This document shows positions 26,401 through 38,400 of a DNA stretch of 64,000 bases, piece after piece. The first letter of the stretch is position 1. Every line of letters begins with the position of its first letter. Both the position numbers and the translations under genes were made by a program. Below the pieces are notes generated by a model. The model worked only from the letters and a program-made list of their open reading frames with translations. It searched no databases and was not told the origin of the DNA. Location: NCBI GenBank assembly GCA_949710005.1, contig OX453276.1:3664201-3728200 (forward strand). Reading direction: 5' to 3'. The DNA comes from Ricordea florida. Its lineage: Eukaryota > Cnidaria > Anthozoa > Corallimorpharia > Ricordeidae.

Positions 26401-29400
26401 CAGCCATCACCAATTTCAAAATAGTTTTTTGTACCAGCTTTGTATCATTAACAGAAACTTAACAATTTCGCGGAGGGGTACCCACCTGCTTGTCCGAGAC
26501 TTTGCATAGACTTGGCTGGCCGAGGGCAGAGTCGCCCTCCGCTCGCGCAGCTCGCTCCGCCTGTCAGCCCCCTCTTGGCTGAAACTTTGCAGAGACTTGC
26601 TATCTCCAGACTCGGTGATCTTTACAGAGACTTAGCCGGCCAGGGGCAAAGTCGCCCTCCGCTCGCGCAGCTCGCTCCGCCTGTCGGCCCGCCTGCTGGC
26701 AATTTCACATAAGCTTTGTATACTAACCACCAAATGTGCTAGCATCGCGCTTAAAATGAAATCGTAATGAAATCGTAACGAAAATGTGCCAGAACCCCCC
26801 TTACATATCATCACATCCTGTACCAAAATGTTGTAACATTATTCACCCGTGGGAGCACGCCCATATCAACCTTGTTGTCCCTATCTGTACGTCATACGGT
26901 ACCAAAATGTAGTAATATTATTCACCCATGGGAGCCCTCCCATACCGACCTTGCTGTCCCTCTCTGTCAGTCATACTGTCCCAAAATGTTGTAACATTAT
27001 TCACCCATGGGAGCCCTCCCATACCAACCTTGTGTGTCTTTTTAATGTGAGCCTTGGTTGCATTGATTTCTTCCTGGCTTTGTTTGATCATCTCCAAAGT
27101 CTGTGAAGCAGTGAAAAGAAAATTATAATAATTGCTGTGTGATATAGCAAAAAAGTGACTACCAAATTCTGCTCTCTACAGTATATTTTTAAAGCTAATT
27201 CTTGGAAATACTCATAGGGAAAACCCTTCGAGCAAGACCGAGAACCAACAAAATACTCAAACCATGTAAGAGGTCAAGTCCGGGAATCCCATGATGGACT
27301 GTGCTCAGATTTACAGTATGTTAATGGCGTGTTCTGATTCACAAAGTGTATATTTTCAGATGAAGTGTTCTGGTCACGTATTCTAACAATGTTTTCATTA
27401 AGAGGCATTCAGATGAAGTGTTCTGACCGAGAGTTTTGATCACGTGCCTTGCCTTCATTGAAAAAGGTGCTATGATGGAGTGGTCTTGCCTGCTGCAGTT
27501 ATTGTACATGGCACTCACATGTTTTGTTTCTTGTTCTCTCCATGTTGCCAACTCTGGTGAAGCAAGCTGCTCTGGTGTCATTCGTACCAGTTTATCAACA
27601 GTTATTTCACCAGACAACACATGGCGAAACAGAACCTGATAAGCCAGAATGAGAAACGAAATCAATGAGCTACAGGTAACCCAGCTTTCTTATACAAGTT
27701 AATCCTACAATGCAAAGCAGTCAGTTTTAATGGTATGATATGCATCAGAACGTTCTTAAAATAACACATGATAACAAAACCAGGGTATAACATTGCACTT
27801 GGTAAAGTCACCAATGCGTGATATGTCCAGATATGCACATTAATGAGATTCATACTCCTCATATTAGACACCACAATGTGTCTTGACTATTTTTATCTCA
27901 CCAAAACACTCTAACATCTCTCCTATATGAAGTGATATGGAATTCCCAAATCACTCCTCCAAAAAAGAAGTGTTTGTTAAACAATGTGGCGTGCATTTCT
28001 GGCCATAAGAGCAATGTACCAAAGTTTTTAATGCTAGCAACCCAAAAATGTTGCAAGTTCTGAAACCACTAACATGTTCATTTGATACCAAATGTAACTG
28101 AAATAAATGAACAGTGTAGTATGAAAAGAAAACTTCTATGGAGACAACTGGGACCTACTGTGCACTCTTTTACAAGAAAAAAACCTTAAAGCTTACTTTA
28201 TTCCTTGGATCCTTGAGGTTAAACATTAAACTGCGGTATTTATTCTTGTACCGATACCCAGTATCACCAAAGAACGAAAACATCTCCTCCTCAACAGTAA
28301 CTGCACACTTTTGAAACTCCTGTTCACTTATTGACAAATCTTGTTGATCTTTACACCTGCAGAGCAAGAATAATTGTTATTATATCCCTCAGAAAGTCTT
28401 CAAGTTGTTGATTGGTGGAAGGTCATGACTGCCTCATCTGTTGGACAACATGGGAGTATCTAACTACAGCGTGCGTAACTCTCGGAGAGTATGCTTTGTT
28501 GATCAAAATGCTCTCTTGAAGGACAATTTACAAGGCCTTGCATGATGCCACTTTGAAAGAATGTTTAAAGACTCCAGGGCTCAATATTGCGACTCACTGG
28601 TCGCCAATGCGACCAGAAGTTATGTGTTGGCGACTACATTTTTAGAGCTGTTCGCCAGTGGGCAACTCACCTTCACCTTTTTTTCTCCAGCCTTCTAATC
28701 TCAAAGGTAAATTAATCGTCCTTTTCGATAAAATGCACGACTTATGCGAACAGATTTAACAAAACAAACTCATGACTCTTCGATCGCCATGTTTCATAAT
28801 CAAGCGCCATGTTAGTTCAGCAGCTTCTTTAATAAAAGTAGCACGGGTGCACTAACAAAAACATACATGAAAAAAATGGCAACTAGAAGTTAAGATCTGG
28901 CGACCAAAAGTTTTGGATTAGTTGCCAGCTGGCACCTGACTAAAAAAGTTAATTTCCAGCCCTAAACGCATGCCCATGATTTTGAATTTTACATATGTCC
29001 CCCATCAGTGACCCATCCATTTCTTTGGAAATTTCTCCCCGTGAAATAGATACTTGTATACCTTACAAACCTTGTTTTCTTGACAATAATAGTACTGGTA
29101 CGAAAAGAACGGATACTTGTCCCTGCCCAAAGACCCAGCACAACTGTTTTTTTTTTAGCATCAAACTTTTCAATCCTATACTTGAATAAAAATTAATAAT
29201 AACGTAAAAATAAATTGCCCTGTATGCTGTTCCCAGTACAGACAAAGCACTCAGATGGTTACTGTGAAACACTGTAAACAATGTACCTTGCCATTAAGAT
29301 TTCTTTTAACGACTTTTTTATATTCTCTCTCACTGCCTTTTCACTGTCTTCTTTCTTTTCTTTCTTCTTGTCAGCTTTACCTCCTAAAATGGGAAACATA

Positions 29401-32400
29401 TTACCTGGTATCTCTTATTATATAATATTATATGATGTAAAATCAGTGTAGTCACAAAACTATGCAGTATATTATACTACTTATTAACAGAGAGTGAGGT
29501 CATTACAGGGAAATCTTGGACAGTCAAGGCCGAGGTCTGAGATTTCCTTGTTATGACTGAACAGACAAGGTTATGTCTCTTTTAGCACTAGAAAAAGAAA
29601 GACAGAAGGGTTTCTCAATATACGCTTGCGCACGCAAGAGGTCATTCAAGGTCATGTTCACTGAACCGAAACACACCTGACCATGTGATCGAAATAAGAA
29701 GTGACAGAAAGTATGTCAGAGTGTCTTTGAAAATGAGAAAACTTTTGTCTATATTAAAGGAAAAAACCTTTTTGAAAAATTTTCATAATGCCTGGTCATT
29801 ACAAGAAAATCTAGCTTGCTCAGCTGCCAATTAGAGCGTGCATACTATTGTAGCCATATAATAATTAACTCTTACAGGACATTGTGGCCTACCTGAAGGT
29901 CGTAAGACTTCAAACATTGGGTGATCTTGAAGCCAAAACACCAGTTCCTCTTGTGAAGGAGCAGCAACACCTGCTATAACTCTTCCTGTAGACCTCTCAA
30001 TAACAGCTACTCCTTCTTTTGATGAAGGTTCAGAGTATGATGAAGCTGGAGCGTGGTTAGCTTCCCATGGCACTGGACCTAGAAGGCTTGACTGCCATAA
30101 ACAACAAGCACTTTCATTTTTAAGATTATTTGGAAATTCTTAGCTGATGGATTACGTGTTATATCAAGTGATGATATTTTAGAGAACATCTTTCTGTACT
30201 CACTCACTTCATTCAAATTCATTTCAACTATTTAATCCTGGATTAAAAGGTTCCAAACAAGTGAAGTATTTAATTGAAATAAAAATCAACATCCACTACG
30301 AAATTTTGAGCAGTAACTGCTTTAAATAAATGGGGTGATTCGAATGCCTGAAATTTTTTCAAGCACTCAAGTCATCCAATTTACTACTGAAAAACTGTTA
30401 AGGACAACAGGATGTTAGCATCTTTTTTTTTTCAGAAGGTCACACATGTTGTCCACCTTACTCTAAAGCATTATCACTAGCTATGCATAAACTATTAAAT
30501 ACTTTTCAGAAGGAGTGGCTGTAATGACACAATCACAAGAAGAGCTTACCGTAGGAGATGTTGCACTCTTGGACGACCCACCAGGAACTTTAGCCCCCAT
30601 CCTTCTTCGTCGTTCTTCAGTTAGAATCCTGATAGATTCCTCTGCATGTCTAAACACAACAATCAAATCAAGCTCTTAGCTGGTAACATCTTTAAAAACT
30701 AGAAGGGCACTCGGTAGAGCGCATACCTCCGCCCCGCCACATATTAAGTACACCTGATATTACACTCATCTGGATATGAGATCCGGAGTTTAATCAGGAT
30801 AAATCCCAAATTTTAATCGATTCATCCTGGGTATATTTGCGACCTTTCCACCAAATTTGGTGCAAATCCGTTGCTTAGTTTTTGCGTAAAACGATTAACA
30901 GACAGATAAACAAACAAACAAACAAACAAACAGACAGGTGTGAAAACATAACCACCTCTATGATATGTTTGCACCCAAACTTTACACTTTCCCCATCACC
31001 TCATTGTAATTATTGTAGTAAAAACATCTAATTACTCATAAAAAATACTGGTATTTAAATTTATTAAAAAGCTTTTTCGTGACTTTCTGTAAATATCGAC
31101 CCGTTAATGGCAATTTTGAGGAAAATTAGGGTTAAACGTCGGGTACTGTAGACCACTAAAAACCATTTCTCCAAAGATTTCCTTTGATTTTCTGGTAGAT
31201 TAGTGTCTAATTAACCCATTGAGGGTCATTTTGGGGAATTCTAAGTGATAGCCCATGATTATAATCGATCATAATATATTGCTACAATTTGGCCACGTAA
31301 AAAACCCTAATATACTGTAACCTTCATTTAGTGATTACTTTTTGCACCAGAAACATCTAGAATTTTACAAATGTTTGCTTTTAAAAGAACAAGAAGGCTT
31401 ACAGAAAGTATGTATGTTGCTCAAAGTCTCCCACCTGGTCGCTGTTGGTAGCAGGAATCAATCAAATTTACGGAAAATTCTGTTTTACCGTAAGTAGATT
31501 TTGAGCCCAAATCAAGCAACACGAGTGTTCTCAAATTTCTACTAAAGGAAGCCGTGTTTGGTAAAACTAACTACAGCTTGTTTGGTTACTCATTTAGGAT
31601 TATCAATGAGCAACAATTGAGCCAAATCGACATTTTGAACTTGTACCAGAAAAGGTCAATTTTGGTCGATATTTACAGACATTCACTCTTAAGCTTATAA
31701 TATTGATTTTCCTTCTGCTAAAACTGTCATCAGATCATTCCATTTATATATTTTTGAATAGATTGTTCCATTATTACACCTTTCCAGTTCTTAAAAACAA
31801 ACACTTCGAAATTCATGTTTGGCCAGGAAACAGTGGACAAGGTGCCACCTTGTGGATGTGCCACTGCAAAAACCTATTTATTATTTTCTATTATCATTGT
31901 CATTATTATCAAAATAATGTAAATTCATATTTATAATACATACCTAGCTATGCAATCCTGGCTACAGTATAAAGAGTCATGATAAGTAAGCATAGTGCAT
32001 CCTGATGCAATGCACTTGCGTTGTGCAGGATGTGTGACGTGTGACGCTGGTGTGGGTGTTGTCCTTACCTGAGAAATCAGACATGTTAGTCCAACAAAAA
32101 AAGACAAGCACTTAATCAAGAGAATAATATGTTACCCTGTTTGATTGCTAGCCAGAATTGCAGTTGAATCTGTAAATCCTGGATTAGTCTGTTAAGCTAC
32201 TGACAGCATTATTTGCACAGATTTTGTATTTTGTTGAGGCTGAGCATTGTCTTACTCTTGACCAGCTACATGTAAGTAAAATCACTATTCATAACAAGTC
32301 CTATATTGCTTCGGTCTACTGCATGTGTACATGTATTTTGCACTTCTGTTATGCTTCATGCATGTGTAGAACACATGGCATGCTTGACCAGTTCCAAATC

Positions 32401-35400
32401 TAACTGTGGGATGTATCAACTGTAGGTAATTCGCATGGCTACCACACAGAAAGCCATAAATTTCAGACCATTAGTTTGTATTAGTTGTATGGTCCCCCTT
32501 GCACCAAATTGTAGTTTTCATCCCTCTTTCACCAGTGCCACCCACCCCCACCCTCCTCAACAACTTGCCGATTTCCAATTCTCAACATGGTGGAAGATGG
32601 ATATCATCTGAAAATACACACTGTAGCGTTATTCCCCTATACAGTCTTATCCTATTTTTTTTCATCTGTGGATCAAACTATGCAGTGTGATCATTCTGCT
32701 GTACAGTACTGTACTGTGGTACTGCTTGTTTTACTAAAAAGTTTGGTTCTACCTTTTTCATCCATCAGTGGATTGAACCATGACTTGTAGTGTCTCCTTT
32801 CTTTGGAAAGCTACTGAAAACTACTCCACTAGAGTATTATTGATTTAATTGTTATATACATGCAACATGACTCCATTTTTTTGATTTGTGAATATTACGC
32901 CGTGTAATGATACTGCATCTCACCTTTTTAGGAATCTTAAAACCTGTTGATTCATGCACCTTTCTTTTCCGTTCCTCTTTTCCATGCACGTTACTGGGCT
33001 CTTTGTCACCAGACTCCTCTTTTGATCTCTGTTCATCCTGTAAATGAAACAAAGAAAACCAATTTTGCGATAATGAAAACTTCAGAAAGGGGTTCCATAG
33101 TGTAAAAGACTAACATACCACTGTACAGAAGTTAACCATTAATTAAATTAAAGTCTCACAAAGGCATGAAAATACAGCTGTAGACAAATAGATAGCTTTT
33201 TTTGAAAATGATAAGTTTGAAAGCTATTAAGGTTGTCACTTTGATAAATTAGATAACAAAAGTATTTAGAAAAGTAAAATGAGTAATCATTATTAGCTAG
33301 TATTCAAAGTACAGGAGGTTTCTTTTCATCTAAAACTGCAAGCATATTTAGACATACATCAGTAAATGACACTTTAAAACAATAATTATCAAGAGTGCCC
33401 GGGATGAAAGCTTCACCCTGTGATTACTACCCACTGTATTACTAGTTAAAATTATTACAAAGAAATAAAAAAGCAAAGTTTCATACTTTTATGACATTGC
33501 CTCCACTTGTCCTTTGAACAAAATGCCTCCGCCTCCTTGTTCCTTCTTTGTTATCTGGCATTTTCAATTTTGGCGAGTGATCTTTCTTAGATGTTATGTC
33601 CTGCTTTGTCTTTTCTGGTGTTGATGGATGCATTTGTTCAGGCTTAACTGCCTCAGATTCCTGATTGGTTTCCTCTTGTAATTTGACTGCAAAATCAGTT
33701 CACACATGACAATAACATTACTACATGTACACTTGAAAAAAAATTTCTGCAGTACTTTCACTTCAGTGGGAATTTTTTTTCTCATCACCAACAACATAGA
33801 TATGCTTGCTAAAAGTCATAGAAAATTTGTGCTTAAGCCAGGGCAATGTTAATCACATTAGGGCTGTATGATTCACAATTTAAGGGAAGCAATGTTGGTG
33901 TAGTGGTGAGAACACTTTCTTCCCATCTCTTTGAGCTGGGTTCTATTCCCACGGTCTCATGTGGGTTGAGTTTGCTGTTGTTTGTCTGGGATGTCTGATC
34001 TACCAACCTCGTTAATCAACATTTCCAAAATGCAATTCCTGGACATTACTTGCCAGTAGACCTTGTAAAGGACCTCAAGTTCTACTGTCTATATGTCCAG
34101 TATTGGCTGTGTATCTTGTATTGAATACTACAATAAATGAATCAATTTCACTGTAAACCGTAAGATTGAAAAGGGTTATGCAGTAGTGTCACCATTAATT
34201 TGATTGCACAAATAACAGAAAAACTAGTGCAACTCAAACTGTCAGACACCACGTTTACAGTATGTTACAGATTAAATTTGATTTTAAGTCAAAATGATTT
34301 GACCAAGCTAAAAGGTTGGTTTGTATTTTTTGTGTGTCTGGTATTCATTATCATGAATACAGACAAAGAAACTAAAATCAGTTTAAATCATTCTACCCTG
34401 AAATCAAAGTTAACCTGAAATAAAATATAACCTGTAACATTCACAACCAAAGACAGTTTGGTATGATGTACACATAAGCCTAAGGTTCCATGAACCTAGC
34501 GGGCTCTCCTGCCATTTACGTCAGAGAATTACCCCCTCGCATCCTGACTCTCTGGGCAGGACCAAGACATTTCACAATGTGAAGAAGAAGTCTTCACTAA
34601 AAAAGGGAGATAAGAAAAAAATTGTATTCACCACAAACCTTTGCATTTAGGGCATATATACTCTTGGCCTTTCTTTTCCATTTGCCTTCCTTGAGACATG
34701 GTTATGCCAACACAGGCTCCATGAAACCACTCTTCACAATGATCACAACAAATCATGAATCTGTTGAAAGGATTACATGTAGAGTGACGACAGCTGTGCT
34801 AACAAATGAGCAAGCAAAGCAATGGGAGCCAACAGAGCTCAAGATTTTCTTAGGGAGTTTAACATTTTTATAAATGAAGACCAGAAATTCTAGTTGGAAG
34901 ATCCAATGGTTTCTACCATTTAGCTTGGAACATTTTCAAGTCCAAAATAGTCTACTGGTTGGGTCAGCACTTTCTTTGTCTCTTTCTGGATGAATTTGTT
35001 TCCTGCATTATTTTCATCAAAGAACAATCCCTCAAAGAAGTGTTTCCTTTGAACACATACTTTTAAAAGGTGCCTCTACATAGCTGAGCCTCTGAAGCAT
35101 TTGTAGTTCTTTTGTTTTCAGGGTGAGAAGCACTGTTTGCATTTCTTGTCTAAATTTGCTCTATGAATAAAGTGATCAAGGAAACAGAACTTTGAAATAG
35201 CTGCGTACACCCTCAGAAAACTTAATGTAATACTTTACAACTGAAATACAAACCCACCTATTTCCGTGAGGCTTGCGACAGACACACCACAGTCGATCAG
35301 GGTCATACTCTGGGTCATAATCAGAATCTTCATTAAATTCTTCCTCATTTTCTGAGGACTCCACGTCTGAACCTTCTTGTTCATCTCTGTGTTTTTCATC

Positions 35401-38400
35401 GGTTGTAACCTCTTTCTTGTTGTTCTTTTCAGAAGTTGTCTTCTCAGTTTGTTTAGTACTACTTGAGTCGCCACCTTTTGTGTCTGATGTTAACTCTTCT
35501 TTCAATGATTTATTTTCCTGACTGTCTGCTTTGATTACCATTGGTTTTTCCTCAGTGGTCTTGTCCCCAATTTTTAATAGTGCCACCTTCAACATGACCT
35601 CAGATTTGGTTTCTTTGGTGACAATTTGTTGTATGTTCTCTTTGCTTTTCCTCCCCCTTCTCCCAGTGACACCTTGGTTCTCTATCTCTATCCCTTTCTT
35701 TTCTATTTCAGTTTCCTTAGCCTTGGCTTGATCTTTCTTTCCTCTTTTGGTCCTTCCTACATCACTTTCTTCACTGCTGTTTTTCTCTTCAATTTCACTT
35801 TGTCTTTCATTCTCTTTCACTCCACTAAAAGTATTGTCATCCTCTGAAGCACTTTTATCATTTTTGCTCTCACCCGACTCCTTTTTACTTTTAACCAAAT
35901 CGTCCTCAACTTTCTTTGAAACCTCTTCTGTTTCTGTTCCTTCATTTTCCATCTTCTTCCTTCTTCTTTTCACATTACTATTACCCATTTCTCCCTCTTT
36001 CTCCTTGTCTTTATTCCCAGTATTTCTTGTCATCCTTGCACTTTTCATCTTTTCACATTGTTCATCTTGTTCCTTTACTTCTTTCCCACTTTCTGTTTTT
36101 TCATTTTCCCCTTTCTTTTCATCTTCAGATTTAGCAACTTTTGTTTTCTTTTTCATAAGAGCAGCTTCATCAGAAGATTCTTTTTCACTAACAACAGTTT
36201 TCTGTTTTCTATTATCATTTCCATTCTCTGACAATTTTCCCTTTTTTCCCCTTGCCGTTTTCAGTTTTTCTTCCTGGGGTGTTTTGCTCTGGTTTCTTGG
36301 TGACCTATTAATTACCACAAAAACAGCTAGTCAATTACTAAAATTATTGTAGTTTCTTTACAAACAGTGTGGCTAATACTATTGTACTGTAACTAAAAAC
36401 CCATAAGACTTAAAACATGTATTAAAGTGCCCCTGAATGTCTTCAACCACAGCTTGTCCACATTCAATCTACTTAGTACCATATTTGTGTATGTAATCAG
36501 AAACTCGTATTACTTGAAACATGTAAGTGCCTCTGAATGTCTTCAACCACAGCTAGTCCACATTCAATCTACTTAGTACCATATTTGTGTATGTAATCAG
36601 AAACTCATATTACTTGAAACATGTAAGTGCCTCTGAATGTCTTCAACCACAGCTAGTCCACATTCAATCTACTGAGTACCATATTTGTGTATGTAATCAG
36701 AAACTCCTAATACTTGAAACATGTAAGTGCCTCTGAATGTTTTCAACCACAGCTCGTCCACATTCAATCTACTTAGTACCATATTTGTGTATGTAATATG
36801 AAACTCCTAATACTTGAAACATGTAAGTGCCTCTGAATGTTTTCAACCACAGCTCGTCCACATTCAATCTACTGAGTACCATATTTGTGTATGTAATATG
36901 AAACTCCTAATACTTGAAACATGTAAGTGCCTCTGAATGTTTTCAACCACAGCTCGTCCACATTCAATCTACTTAGTACCATATTTGTGTATGTAATATG
37001 AAACTCATAATACTTGAAACATGTAAGTGCCTCTGAATGTTTTCAACCACAGCTCGTCCACATTCAATCTACTGAGTACCATATTTGTGTATGTAATATG
37101 AAACTCATAATACTTGAAACATGTAAGTGCCTCTGAATGTTTTCAACCACAGCTCGTCCACGTTAAATCTACTTAGTACCATATTTGTGTATGTAATATG
37201 AAACTCATAATACTTGAAACATGTAAGTGCCTCTGAATGTTTTCAACCACAGCTCGTCCACATTCAATCTACTTAGTACCATATTTGTGTATGTAATCAC
37301 AAACTCATAATACTTGAAACATGTAAATGCCTCTGAATGTCTTCAACCACAGCTTGCCCACATTCAATCTACCAAGCACCATATTTGTGTATGTAATCAG
37401 AAACTCATAATACTTGAAACATGTAAATGCCTTTGAATGTCTTCAACCACAGCTTGCCCACATTCAATCTACCAAGCACCATATTTGTGTATGTAATCAG
37501 AAACTCATATTACTTGAAACATGTAAATGCCTTTGAATGTCTTCAACCACAGCTAGTCCACATTCAATCTACCAAGTACCATATTTGTGTATGTAATCAG
37601 AAACTCATATTACTTGAAACATGTAAGTGCCTCTGAATGTCTTCAACCACAGCTAGTCCACATTCAATCTACTTAGTACCATATTTGTGTATGTAATCAG
37701 AAACTCATATTACTTGAAACATGTAAGTGCCTCTGAATGTCTTCAACCACAGCTAGTCCACATTCAATCTACCAAGTACCATATTTGTGTATGTAATCAG
37801 AAACTCATAATACTTGAAACATGTAACTGCCTCTGAATGTTTTCAACCACAGCTTGACCACATTCCATCTACTGAGTACCATATTTGTGTATGTAATATG
37901 AAACTCATAATACTTGAAACATGTAAGTGCCTCTGAATGTTTTCAACCACAGCTCGTCCACATTCAATCTACTTAGTACCATATTTGTGTATGTAATCAG
38001 AAACTCCTAATACTTGAAACATGTAAGTGCCTCTGAATGTTTTCAACCACAGCTCGTCCACATTCAATCTACTTAGTACCATATTTGTGTATGTAATCAG
38101 AAACTCCTAATACTTGAAACATGTAAGTGCCCCTGAATGTTTTCAACCACAGCTCGTCCACATTCAATCTACTTAGTACCATATTTGTGTATGTAATCAG
38201 AAACTCCTAATACTTGAAACATGTAAGTGCCCCTGAATGTTTTCAACCACAGCTTGACCACATTCAATCTACTGAGTACCATATTTGGACAGGAGCCCAT
38301 TACCCAGAGCATGCAACCCCCATTCTAGGTCTGTGAAACAGCATTGTTACAAGTAAGGTTATTTTTAGATCATCTCTCCCGTGAATTGGTTTGGGAGAGC

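Larger units (their letters stand above)
10965..26813. mobile_element. Maverick/Polinton-type integrated virus, complete, 15,849 bp
   Basis: Terminal inverted repeats of 600 bp, ends 5'-TGATGATATG and CATATCATCA-3', and a CATCC duplication on both sides. It encodes the Polinton hallmark set: protein-primed DNA polymerase B, retroviral-type integrase, A32-like packaging ATPase and a candidate double-jelly-roll capsid protein, plus about a dozen small genes. Nearly all reading frames are open and the TIRs differ at one base, so the insertion looks young. I found no adenovirus-type cysteine protease. The element is AT-rich except for GC-rich islands in the TIRs. It lies in a DIDO1-like intron. 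Confidence 0.95.

Noticed and set aside
35747-36352. 201-aa plus-strand Ser/Phe-rich ORF
   Set aside because: Antisense shadow of the Lys/Glu-rich exon 2 of the DIDO1-like gene.
36405-38287. CRISPR-like array
   Set aside because: The whole 100-bp unit is repeated with no variable spacers; it is a eukaryotic minisatellite.
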